DNA of 64,000 nt from Holdemania massiliensis AP2 (GTDB taxonomy: Bacteria; Bacillota_I; Bacilli_A; Erysipelotrichales; Erysipelotrichaceae), in assembly GCF_000327285.1 (NCBI RefSeq), contig NZ_HE998567.1, positions 1,379,649-1,443,648 on the forward strand, written 5' to 3'. Under the pieces are notes generated by a model. It was not told the DNA's origin, ran no database searches, and was given only the letters and a program-made list of their open reading frames with translations. The translations under genes were made by a program, and so were the position numbers. This document shows positions 25,185-32,579 of this stretch, piece by piece; the stretch's first letter is position 1, and each line of letters starts with the position of its first letter.

Positions 25185-25260
25185 GGTCTGGTGGTGTAGT
25201 GGTTAACATGCCTCCCTGTCACGGAGGAGATCGCGGGTTCAAGTCCCGTCCGGACCGCCA
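25185..25260 (+). tRNA. tRNA-Asp (GTC)
   Basis: GGTCTGG pairs with CCGGACC (one G-T pair), with encoded CCA. The anticodon stem is CCTCC/GGAGG around CTGTCAC, anticodon GTC. The T arm reads GGTTCAAGTCC. Confidence 0.95.
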
Positions 25261-25265
25261 TTATC

Positions 25266-25339
25266 GCAGGTGTAGTTCAATGGTAGAACGCAACCTTGCC
25301 ATGGTTGACACGAGGGTTCGATTCCCTTCACCTGCTCCA
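25266..25339 (+). tRNA. tRNA-Gly (GCC)
   Basis: GCAGGTG pairs with CACCTGC, with discriminator T and encoded CCA. The anticodon loop TTGCCAT has anticodon GCC. The D arm is short (AGTTCAATGGTAGAAC), as in glycine tRNA. Confidence 0.95.
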
Positions 25340-25350
25340 TTGCGATATCA

Positions 25351-25381
25351 ATGACCTTGATTCAATCAAGGTCATTTTTTA
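25351..25381 (+). terminator. Terminator of the tRNA operon
   Basis: ATGACCTTGA and TCAAGGTCAT pair with a short loop, followed by T residues. Confidence 0.95.
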
Positions 25382-25631
25382 TACTTTCCGCTCCCTGTTT
25401 CGCAATCCCCAATTACAAAAGTCTCCGGGCCTCTCTCCCTGTTCCAAATTCATGGCAAGGTCAGCGGCTTTGACTGTCATCCCCCCTGCTTTTGGCTTCA
25501 GACTCTATCTTGGTCCTTTCCCCGCACTCCCCCGCGTTCCACCAGCCCTCTGTTCCGAATTCGCGACCTAAGCCCATCGCAAGACAAACCCGCAGCCGCA
25601 GCAGAAGATAACTAAACGTGCAATTTAAAAT

Positions 25632-25660
25632 AAAAAGGCCGCTGTAACATGGCGGTCTTT
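25632..25660 (-). terminator. Terminator after mazF
   Basis: AAAAAGGCCGC and GCGGTCTTT form a stem just past the mazF stop, with a T run on the minus strand. The roughly 250 bases between here and the tRNA terminator hold no gene that I can support. Confidence 0.75.
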
Positions 25661-25663
25661 CCT

Positions 25664-26008
25664 TTACATGAGCTCTAGCCCCAGACTGACGCACAAAGCT
25701 TCGTCTATCGCCTGTAAGGTCTTTCGATCTAATGTGCAAACCCATTGTCCTAATCGCTGCTTATCAATCGTCCGAATCTGTTCCAGCAGTACGATCGACG
25801 CCTTTTCTAAGGAATCGGCCGGCAGAATTACATGAGTCGGAATCGGCGGTTTAGTCAGCCGGCTGGATATCGGCGCCACAATCAAAGTTGGCGAAAATCG
25901 ATTTCCTTTGTCATTTTGAATAACCACCACCGGCCGCAATCCGCCCTGTTCACTTCCGATACTCCCCGCCAGGTCCGCATAATACACATCCCCTCGGCGC
26001 ACCATCAT
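25664..26008 (-). CDS. mazF: MazF/NdoA-type mRNA endoribonuclease toxin
   Basis: A 114-aa member of the PemK/MazF family, which cuts mRNA at short sequences. The family pattern is clear: VRRGDVYYADLAGSIGSEQGGLRPVVVIQND, then SPTLIVAPISSR and LLEQIRTIDKQRL. It is close in pattern to Bacillus NdoA. The start overlaps the stop of the YdcC-like gene as TAATG, with no ribosome binding site of its own, so it depends on translational coupling. In Bacillus the same neighbourhood holds ydcC, alr, the antitoxin gene ndoAI and ndoA. Here alr and any antitoxin gene are missing between the two, and none is seen downstream. Confidence 0.9.
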   Translation of the reverse strand: MMVRRGDVYYADLAGSIGSEQGGLRPVVVIQNDKGNRFSPTLIVAPISSRLTKPPIPTHVILPADSLEKASIVLLEQIRTIDKQRLGQWVCTLDRKTLQAIDEALCVSLGLELM

Positions 26009-26994
26009 TATTTCATGACCGATACTTGCATGCTTTCCACAACCTGCATCATCTCCTGCGGCGTCAGATCGTTGGAGTATACAGAATATTCAACCTGACT
26101 GTTGGTAATTGTAAGCCGATTTCCGTCATAATATCCGACCAACCCCAAACCTTCGATCAGATCGCCGTTCACTTCCGTGACAGTCAGTTCTTGACTAGGC
26201 GCTCTTTCTGTCTGTACAACCGTGAAATCCCGATCACCGCTGAATTCCAGAATGTGCTGAGGCTGACCGTTGACTGAGGAGACCGTTGATGCGACTAGCT
26301 TGGAATCAAAAACTGTCATTGGATACAGCGGCAATTCAATCAGTCCAGTGTAGCTGCTGGTCGGTGTTTCAATCGAGTTCTTCGGCGTATCAAAATAGCC
26401 AGCTTCAAAGCCTTCATTATAACTGACCGCCGTAAATTCCATGGTTAATGCCGGAGCGTTGTTTGCATCATAGGCAATCAGATATAATGGCTTCGTGTCT
26501 TTGTTGAACTTGATTTCCTGGCGGACGAGCTGAGCGGCACTTGGATATTTAGCCTCGGCGCTGATCAGAATCCCATCCTTTTCTTTTTTCGTTTGATGGT
26601 CATTCTTCAGGACTTCCATCATCGTCTGAAGCAGATAAGGCTTCGGCGAGTTCATCGGCCATTCGCCTTGGAACTTAAAAACCTGGTTCAATGAAGGAGT
26701 AACAACAAAGACACCTTCTTTATTCTTAAGAATAATCTGTTCCTGGTTCAGCGACTTATCGATCATACTGACCTTAAAGTACTCGTCTTCGCCCTCCTTC
26801 ATCCATGAGGATGTAATCGCGTAGTTCTTGAATTCTTCGCCGCTGGAAATTTCCATATTCCCTTCCAGCTTGTAGCTGGTCAGCTTCTGCATGGTTTTGT
26901 CCGCCTTCTTCTCAAATGAGCTGGGTTTCAGCACAAGAAATAACGCGACAACCAACAAAAGGACCCCAACGATCACTGCGACTTTCTTCTTCAT
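26008..26994 (-). CDS. YdcC-like envelope protein (LolA-type fold)
   Basis: A 328-aa exported protein. It starts MKKKVAVIVGVLLLVVALFLVL (a membrane anchor or uncleaved signal), then SSFEKKADKTMQKLTSYKLEGNMEI, the LolA/YdcC-type beginning of a lipid-binding beta fold. There is no lipobox cysteine. The ATG at 26994 has AAAGGTGG upstream; the frame opens 17 codons earlier without support. Related Bacillus proteins sit beside alr and mazF, and a mazF gene follows here in the same operon. Its C-terminus has LTPQEMMQVVESMQV, a family trait. The function is probably envelope- or sporulation-linked, but no direct evidence is visible. Confidence 0.75.
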   Translation of the reverse strand: MKKKVAVIVGVLLLVVALFLVLKPSSFEKKADKTMQKLTSYKLEGNMEISSGEEFKNYAITSSWMKEGEDEYFKVSMIDKSLNQEQIILKNKEGVFVVTPSLNQVFKFQGEWPMNSPKPYLLQTMMEVLKNDHQTKKEKDGILISAEAKYPSAAQLVRQEIKFNKDTKPLYLIAYDANNAPALTMEFTAVSYNEGFEAGYFDTPKNSIETPTSSYTGLIELPLYPMTVFDSKLVASTVSSVNGQPQHILEFSGDRDFTVVQTERAPSQELTVTEVNGDLIEGLGLVGYYDGNRLTITNSQVEYSVYSNDLTPQEMMQVVESMQVSVMK

Positions 26995-27092
26995 AATTCC
27001 ACCTTTCCTTTTCAACACAAGGTATGCGCTTTTGTGTCGGTTCATGCATAAATCCGCAAAGGTTCGCTATTCTGTAATAGGAGGAATTGTGT

Positions 27093-27287
27093 ATGAAACG
27101 AATTCTCAATCTAGCTCTATTCCTGTCCATTATTGCCTGTCTGTTATACGGCCTGGACGGAATCTTTAATCTGGATCTGATCGCCAGTCTTTCGCTGCAC
27201 TCACCCAGTCTTGCCGTGATGGTAAAGGTTATATTTGCCGCCTGCGGAATGATCAATATTTTATGGTTCTCCGCAGATAGAGATTAA
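27093..27287 (+). CDS. Small DUF378-type membrane protein
   Basis: A 64-aa membrane protein with two helices, LNLALFLSIIACLLYGLDGIF and LAVMVKVIFAACGMINILWF. LYGLDGIFNLDLIASL matches the GLNWGLVGLFNFDLV pattern of the DUF378 family. TAGGAGG lies 8 bases before ATG 27093; the two codons upstream (27087) are not needed. It is monocistronic and divergent from the YdcC-like gene. The family is common in bacteria and has no assigned function. Confidence 0.75.
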   Translation: MKRILNLALFLSIIACLLYGLDGIFNLDLIASLSLHSPSLAVMVKVIFAACGMINILWFSADRD

Positions 27288-27627
27288 GTTTCTACTTTCT
27301 TTTTTTCTGATTGAAAGCGACAGCCGCCTGATTCAGATTTTTTATCCGGCATATAACTGACCGAAGAATAAAGCATCACAACCAGTCTCATTAAAGAAAG
27401 TGATGTTAATGTTTGAGGTAAAAGAAAAGAGCGCCGGGAAACGCTCTGCCATTTGTTTAGTGTTTCAATCCACGATCATTGAACAGAGTACGATCCCATC
27501 CTTCAATGCGTTGATTGACTTCATGTCCGTGGGGGGATACCAATTTCTCTTTACCCGCCACTGCCATTCATTTTGTTTTTGTGATTCCTCTTTCCACTGA
27601 TCGAGGTGGAAGAATCCTCACTGATTC
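27288..27627. other. Gene-less stretch with hairpins
   Basis: No convincing gene. It holds a GAGCG...CGCTC hairpin (about 27430-27450) and overlapping hairpins near 27592-27620 (TTCCAC/GTGGAA, AGAATC/GATTCT) that may end the HMA-type gene on the minus strand. A minus-strand frame of 49 codons between two stops (about 27613-27465) lacks an early start codon and looks at most like a decayed gene end. Confidence 0.5.
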
Positions 27628-27819
27628 TTATTGAATCGTAAAACCGGCTTCCCGGATCGCAGTTTTTGCGGCGTACACCAAATCGTTAGAGCCCTCGATG
27701 ACCACGGCACCGCTTTCCAGCGCAACTTTATATTCTACGCGAGTATCATCCAGAGCCGCTCGAATGCGGTCTGCCTGATCCTCGGTTTTCATGTCCCGGA
27801 CAAAAATGATCGTTTTCAT
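27628..27819 (-). CDS. HMA-fold small protein without the metal CxxC
   Basis: A 63-aa ferredoxin-like protein of the heavy-metal-associated type. MKTIIFVRDMKTEDQADRI is beta-alpha, then YKVALESGAVVIEGSNDLV and AKTAIREAGFTI complete the beta-alpha-beta-beta-alpha-beta pattern. The metal-binding loop GMxCxxC is replaced by RDMKTEDQ, so copper or zinc transfer is unlikely. AGGAGG is 7 bases before the ATG. It stands alone upstream of a hairpin region. The role is unknown. Confidence 0.75.
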   Translation of the reverse strand: MKTIIFVRDMKTEDQADRIRAALDDTRVEYKVALESGAVVIEGSNDLVYAAKTAIREAGFTIQ

Positions 27820-27891
27820 TTCTCGGCCTCCTGTTCTGCGTGTTCATTATAGCGAGTTTCCGGATCCTTGCCAAGATGGATGTTGAAAGTT

Positions 27892-28746
27892 TCAGGAATT
27901 CTTCAGTTGGGCTGCCGTTGAAATCTGTCTGGCAATGGCAGCGATTTGACAGGCTTGCAGCGGATCTGAGGTCAGCCGCAGATGCCACTGTCTATCATTC
28001 TTCCCCTTTTGTATTTGATCAATCAATATTCGTGTTTCCTGACGGGCATTCTGGAAATGATCCAGTATTTTCTCAGACGCAAGCACTAAGGAATGGTCCG
28101 GCTGCTGCAATAATCTGCAAAGCTGCTCAGCAGTAAGGGATCGATTCAGGATAAGGATCAGATCGGCTTCCACATACGACTCCCCTTCCCAGAGCTGAGC
28201 CTTTCTTATATTGATCTTTATTTCAGGAAGCAGCCTTTCCAGCTGTGTTTGCAGACAGGAAGCCAACTTCACAGGTTGGTTTTTCAGTTTTTTCTCCTGT
28301 CTTTCTGTGCAGACCTCCACTTGCGTCAAAATCGACAGCTGGATCAAAGGCTGCAGCGCCGTCGCAATCATCCAAACTTCCGGCAGTGGTAGTTGGATCT
28401 GCCGCAAGGGCCCGTTTTCCAGTCCTAACTGACAAGGCAGATTTTCCGTGTACTGCGCACTCACCAGTTTAGCCTTCCCGTGTTTGTATTGTTGAATTAT
28501 TTTGTCATTGTCGCTGCAGGGCGGCAAAATCACAATCAGTTCAGCCCGCTCAAAAAGTATCCGGTTCAACGGTTGAGGCCGGATCTCTCCTTCCGCCAAG
28601 GTTAAAGGCCTTAACCCTTTCTGACTGCTTGCCCAATTCAAACTGCACGGACATCCCAATACCGTGCATGCATCAATCAGCCGGCTAAGCTGCGCCGGCT
28701 TATCCGTAACCACTAATGTTCGCAGTCTTCGCATAGCTGAATCCAA
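27892..28746 (-). CDS. Degenerate aspartate-semialdehyde-dehydrogenase-like protein
   Basis: About 280 aa. No strong family call is certain, but the layout follows aspartate-semialdehyde dehydrogenase (ASADH): LNWASSQKGLRP (like LLSSKRSAG), FERAELIVILPP, IQLPLPEVWMIATALQPL where ASADH has NPNCST...VAALEPI, then GESYVEADLILILNRSLTAEQL and RQWHLRLTSDPLQACQ near the C-terminus. The catalytic Cys (NPNCST) is replaced by LPLPEV and the NADP loop GATGxVG is missing, so it cannot be a normal enzyme. It directly follows, and overlaps, the aspartokinase gene. The start is uncertain: TTG 28746 or ATG 28734. It could be a pseudoenzyme that regulates the kinase. The call rests on my alignment by eye. Confidence 0.5.
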   Translation of the reverse strand: MDSAMRRLRTLVVTDKPAQLSRLIDACTVLGCPCSLNWASSQKGLRPLTLAEGEIRPQPLNRILFERAELIVILPPCSDNDKIIQQYKHGKAKLVSAQYTENLPCQLGLENGPLRQIQLPLPEVWMIATALQPLIQLSILTQVEVCTERQEKKLKNQPVKLASCLQTQLERLLPEIKINIRKAQLWEGESYVEADLILILNRSLTAEQLCRLLQQPDHSLVLASEKILDHFQNARQETRILIDQIQKGKNDRQWHLRLTSDPLQACQIAAIARQISTAAQLKNS

Positions 28747-29459
28747 GTTCCCTTTCCAACCTGCAGCGAGGAGCCCACCCAGACACGCAATCGGTGTTCA
28801 CGGGCAAACAGAATACTCTGCCGCTGCATTACGCGGGCTCCGGCATCAATCATGTGCAGCATCTGATCGTAATCAACCTTGTCCCAATGTCGCGCTTCGG
28901 GATTAAGTTTAGGATCCGCATCATAAATTCCGCTGACGTCCGTTAAGATATAGACATCCTTCAGACCTAATGCTTGGGCCAGAAGCATCGCCGTATAATC
29001 ACTGCCGCCTCGTCCCAGCGTCGTGATTTCATGATCGAGTGTGATCCCCTGATAGCCTGGAACAATCAGACAATCGCAGTGATCGAGCTTTTCCAGCAGC
29101 TTCCCCGTCGTGACCGTCAGCACTTCCGCTTCACCATAGTGATCATTAGTGATGATCCCCAATTCCTGCGTACTGAGCGTATCGCTGAGAATTCCATTCT
29201 GCCGGCACAGAGAATTGATGACCAACGTGCTAATCATCTCCCCTGCCGAAACCAGCCGATCGCGCTGCTGAGGGGTCAGATATTTAGCCAGGGACATCAG
29301 TGTATCCGTCGCATAGGGATCGGGATAGCGCCCCATCGCAGAAACCACTGCAATCACTTTCATTTCCGGAATCAGACGACGGATCAGGCGAACAGCTCGA
29401 TTGCGGGCAGCTTCCTCTTTCAGCGAGGTTCCCCCAAACTTAATAACACAGATTTCCAT
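28713..29459 (-). CDS. Aspartokinase catalytic domain without ACT domains
   Basis: Phosphorylates aspartate, the first step to lysine, methionine, threonine and diaminopimelate. Sequence marks: VIKFGGTSLKEEAARNRAV, SAGEMISTLVI, TLGRGGSDYTAMLLAQ and TDVSGIYDADPKLNPEA. The protein is only 248 aa, whereas aspartokinases are normally about 400 because of C-terminal ACT domains for feedback by lysine or threonine. These are absent, and no frameshift to restore them is seen: the downstream frame is the ASADH-like protein. The enzyme could be feedback-insensitive or regulated by that neighbour. Its 3' end overlaps the next gene by 34 bases. Confidence 0.88.
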   Translation of the reverse strand: MEICVIKFGGTSLKEEAARNRAVRLIRRLIPEMKVIAVVSAMGRYPDPYATDTLMSLAKYLTPQQRDRLVSAGEMISTLVINSLCRQNGILSDTLSTQELGIITNDHYGEAEVLTVTTGKLLEKLDHCDCLIVPGYQGITLDHEITTLGRGGSDYTAMLLAQALGLKDVYILTDVSGIYDADPKLNPEARHWDKVDYDQMLHMIDAGARVMQRQSILFAREHRLRVWVGSSLQVGKGTWIQLCEDCEH

Positions 29460-29540
29460 AATCCAGCCCCTTTCGTCTTCAACCTAGACTATGAGATGGA
29501 TCTTCAGGGGACCGGGAACTTGCCCAAATGGAACAAAAAG

Positions 29541-29567
29541 AAAAACCGGTTTTGAGTTTCCCGGTTC
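29541..29567 (-). terminator. Terminator of deoD
   Basis: AACCGG and CCGGTT form the stem, with T-rich sequence on the minus strand past the deoD stop. Confidence 0.75.
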
Positions 29568-29591
29568 TTGCTTATCAATTTAAGGATTTGA

Positions 29592-30302
29592 TTATTCTGC
29601 AGCTTCCAAAGCAATTTCCATCATCTTGGTGAAGGATGTCTGACGCTGCTCTGGGGTTGTCACTTCCGAGGTCACGAATGAATCGGATACCGTGATCAAA
29701 CAGGCTGCGTTTTTGCCTAAGACCTGAGCATTGTGGAACAGCGCAAAGCTCTCCATTTCAACAGCCAGACAGTGATGAACCTCCGTCAGTTCCTGAATGT
29801 AATCGTTGCCGCCTTCGCGATAAAAAACGTCGCTGGAGTGGATGCAGCCGATATGCAGCGGCATTCCCAGTTTTTCTGCCGCATCTTTGATCCGCTGGTT
29901 CAGCGTCTGCGATGGATAGGTTTTATCCTGATCATAGCCGCTCTGTACTTTAGCATAACTGGATTCACTGTAGGCACTGTCCGCCAGGACGACATCAAAG
30001 ACCTTCAAATCGGGTGAATAGGCGCCTGCGGAACCGATACGAATGATGTTTTCGACACCGTATTGACTGAACAGCTCATAGGAATAAATTCCAATACTCG
30101 GCATTCCCATGCCGCTTCCCATTACTGAAATCGTCTTTCCTTTATAAGTTCCGGTATAGCCGAACATATTGCGGACGGCATTGAACTGGACAGGATTCTC
30201 CAGAAATGTTTCAGCAATGAATTTTGCGCGCAGGGGATCCCCCGGCATCAGAACAGTTTTGGCGATCTGCCCTTTTTCGGCACTGTTGTGCGGTGTTGAC
30301 AT
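29592..30302 (-). CDS. deoD: Purine nucleoside phosphorylase
   Basis: A hexameric purine nucleoside phosphorylase of 236 aa that splits purine (deoxy)nucleosides with phosphate into base and sugar phosphate. Signatures: VLMPGDPLRAKFIAE at the N-terminus, VMGSGMGMPSIGIYSYEL, IRIGSAGAYSPDLKV and CLAVEMESFALF. Length and motifs match bacterial DeoD. The start at 30302 has AGGAGG, and a TATAAT lies 35 bases upstream. It is monocistronic, with no deoB or deoC in the window. It serves nucleoside salvage. Confidence 0.95.
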   Translation of the reverse strand: MSTPHNSAEKGQIAKTVLMPGDPLRAKFIAETFLENPVQFNAVRNMFGYTGTYKGKTISVMGSGMGMPSIGIYSYELFSQYGVENIIRIGSAGAYSPDLKVFDVVLADSAYSESSYAKVQSGYDQDKTYPSQTLNQRIKDAAEKLGMPLHIGCIHSSDVFYREGGNDYIQELTEVHHCLAVEMESFALFHNAQVLGKNAACLITVSDSFVTSEVTTPEQRQTSFTKMMEIALEAAE

Positions 30303-30402
30303 AGTTGAGTTCCTCCTTATTTTCCAGAAATATTATACCATGTTTAGACTCAGGAAGCGATGATGAGTTTGTTCAGAAAAAGGAGTCGAACAAGCGTCTG
30401 TA

Positions 30403-30431
30403 TTGACATCTGAGTAACGGTTGAGTATGAT
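30403..30431 (+). promoter_or_regulatory. Strong promoter of the dsbA-like gene
   Basis: -35 TTGACA (30403-30408), 17-base spacer, -10 TATGAT (30426-30431). The start point near 30438 fits the ATG at 30454. Confidence 0.85.
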
Positions 30432-30453
30432 CAGAACAGAAAGAAGGCGCGTT

Positions 30454-31096
30454 ATGAAAATTTCTGTCTATTCTGATTTTGTCTGTCCATTTTGTTATGT
30501 CGGGCTTTACTCCTTATCTCAGGCCATGGCCGATCTCGATGTTGAACTGGATTTCCATCCTTATGAGCTGCGGCGGTTTCCGACTCCCAAAGTTGATCCG
30601 ATGCATGACGAAAAGCGTCTGAAACGGTTTGATGAAGTGCTGAAACCGATGGCGGAAAACCTGGGCGTGGAAATGAATTTGCCCATGATTTCTCCGCATC
30701 CTTATACAACCGATGCCTTTCAGGGTTATTATTTCGCCAAACAGGCTGGAAAAGGGTTGGATTATGTAAAACTGACCTTCGATGTTTTCTTATCAGCAGC
30801 AGAAAGATATCGGCAATCCTGTGGTACTGCGGGAAATTATGGATCAGCTGGGATTGGATGGAGCTGCGTTTTTAAAGGCTCTGGAAGCAGGAACTTACCG
30901 GTCCGAAGTCGATCGGGATTGGGAAGCCAAGGCGGAACTGGGGATCCAAGGAATTCCGACTTATCGAATCCATGGCGAAGAAATTCGAGGATATCACACA
31001 CCGCAGGAATGGCGGACAATCATTTTGGATCAGTCTGAGAAAACAATGGCTGGGATGGTCTGTACTTCGGAAGGCTGCGGTCCAGCTGCGGAATAA
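30454..31096 (+). pseudogene. DsbA-family (FrnE-like) oxidoreductase gene with a frameshift
   Basis: Encodes a DsbA-like protein acting on thiols, of the FrnE type. The first part reads MKISVYSDFVCPFCYVGLYS, with the redox site CPFC, and runs to KLTFDVF. The second part, YQQQKDIGNPVVLREIMDQL through GIQGIPTYRIHG (a cis-proline loop), is in the next frame up to 31096. The two frames meet between about 30779 and 30797 at a T-rich stretch (GTTTTCTTATCAGC). One missing base there would restore a continuous protein of about 213 aa. The first frame instead ends at 31038 with unrelated residues. This may be a true mutation, a sequencing error or a slippage site. The promoter and ribosome binding site are intact. 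Confidence 0.8.
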
Positions 31097-31169
31097 GTGT
31101 TTTGCCTTCTCTTTTCCCACGATCAGCATGATTTTCAATAAACCAAACAAATTCTGAGTTCTTCATAAA

Positions 31170-31207
31170 ACAGCGTTCACAGATTAAACCGAGGGCTGTT
31201 TTTTTAA
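31170..31207 (+). terminator. Terminator after the dsbA-like gene
   Basis: ACAGC and GCTGT form a short stem across a 20-base loop, followed by a T run. Nothing else stands out in the 290 bases before the next gene. Confidence 0.6.
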
Positions 31208-31386
31208 GTATCTTCTGCTCTGCTGTCTAAAAAAAACAAGACTTGTTGTTCCTAGAATTTTTCGAGATAATAAGACTCAGTTCTTTTATCAACAATTTTT
31301 ACAAAGAACTGCTTACAGCCTTGCATCCATGAAAATAATTCGTCTGATCTTAGGCGACAGGCAAGAAAAAGGAGAAGAGAAGATTC

Positions 31387-32316
31387 ATGAGAAAAACAAC
31401 ACGCAAACGTTCAGTACAGCGATCTAAAAAGAGAACGCCGCTCACATGGGGTTCTTTAATTGGAGCGATCCTTTTAGCGGGTTTGGGATATTTCAGTCCG
31501 CAACTGCTTCCTGAATCTGCCTCCCCATTCAAAAACACACCTTCCCCAGTTCATACCCAGGTCAATTCAGCCCTGACTGTTCATTTTATTGATGTCGGGC
31601 AAGCGGATGCGATTTTGATTCAGTCCGGGGAGGAAGCGATGATGATCGATGCAGGAAACAACGCTGATGCCAAGCTGGTCACCGATTATCTTCAGCAGCA
31701 GGGCGTCACACACCTGAAATACGCGATTGGTACGCACGCGCATGAGGATCACATCGGCTCATTGGACGCCGTATTGTACTCCTTTGACGTCGATACGGTC
31801 ATGCTACCAAAGCGAACGCTGGAATCCAAATCGTATAAAGATGTGATTCAGGCTATCGAAACCACTCAGACAGCCCTGATTCACCCCCAGCCTGGGGATA
31901 CGTTTTCTTTAGGCGAGGATCAATTTGTTGTCTTGGGACCATTAAGTGAAGACTACTCTGAAGTTAACAACTCCTCTCTGGTCTTGCGCTATGTTCATGG
32001 CCAAACTTCCATTTTATTCACCGGTGATATGCAGGCCAAATCAGAAAAAGATATCCTGGACAGCTACGCACCCGTTCAAGCCGACATCCTTAAAGCTCCT
32101 CATCATGGTTCTGATACTTCTTCCACCCAAGCGTTTTTGGAAGCGGTCAATCCCCAGGACGTAATTATCTCAGTCGGCTTAAACAACGACTATCGGCTGC
32201 CTTCTGAAGATGTTTTAAAACGGTATGAAAAGCTGGGATTCTCTGTTTACCGCACAGATCAGTTAGGGACCATTCTGATTGAAAGTGATGGGGTTCATTA
32301 TACGATTCATAACTAA
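31387..32316 (+). CDS. ComEC/Rec2-type metallo-beta-lactamase-fold hydrolase
   Basis: A 309-aa extracytoplasmic or membrane-anchored hydrolase. The N-terminus has a basic run and one hydrophobic segment (WGSLIGAILLAGLGYFSP), then the metallo-beta-lactamase domain: TVHFIDVGQADAILIQ, MMIDAGN, the zinc motif THAHEDHIGSL, LFTGDM and LKAPHHGSDTS. This is the soluble domain arrangement seen in ComEC C-termini and stand-alone exported relatives, some of which act as nucleases or phosphatases outside the cell. GGAGAAGAG precedes the ATG. The gene is monocistronic. The substrate is unknown. Confidence 0.85.
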   Translation: MRKTTRKRSVQRSKKRTPLTWGSLIGAILLAGLGYFSPQLLPESASPFKNTPSPVHTQVNSALTVHFIDVGQADAILIQSGEEAMMIDAGNNADAKLVTDYLQQQGVTHLKYAIGTHAHEDHIGSLDAVLYSFDVDTVMLPKRTLESKSYKDVIQAIETTQTALIHPQPGDTFSLGEDQFVVLGPLSEDYSEVNNSSLVLRYVHGQTSILFTGDMQAKSEKDILDSYAPVQADILKAPHHGSDTSSTQAFLEAVNPQDVIISVGLNNDYRLPSEDVLKRYEKLGFSVYRTDQLGTILIESDGVHYTIHN

Positions 32317-32390
32317 GGCTTTACGCCAGCTGTTTCCGGATTGTTCTATTCGAAAACAAGCATTTCCATTCTCAAATTTCAGCATAAAGA

Positions 32391-32446
32391 AAACAGTTTG
32401 CCTGTCTGCTTAACAAAATCAAGCGACAAGAATCAAACTGTTTTTT
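32391..32446. terminator. Terminator between the MBL gene and ddl
   Basis: AAACAGTTTG and CAAACTGTTTTTT pair across a long loop between convergent genes. Confidence 0.75.
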
Positions 32447-32579
32447 ACTGATTTCCTAGCTTTTATCAATGATTACTTTTATCAGAAAACCGACTCAAAA
32501 TCCAATTTTACTAAAAAAGTATTTGAATCGGCCATCGGGATTTTTTGAAAGAGAAACGATTCAGCACGCCGGAGCTGCT

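Noticed and set aside
27465-27480. A 12-base match to the CRISPR repeat end (TTTCAATCCACG, reverse strand) that could be a solo repeat
   Set aside because: The match is limited to the repeat's last 12 bases, with no stem part and no second copy, so I treat it as chance.
27400-27600. A 66-codon plus-strand open frame
   Set aside because: No ribosome binding site and no recognisable pattern; the opposite strand looks at least as coding-like.
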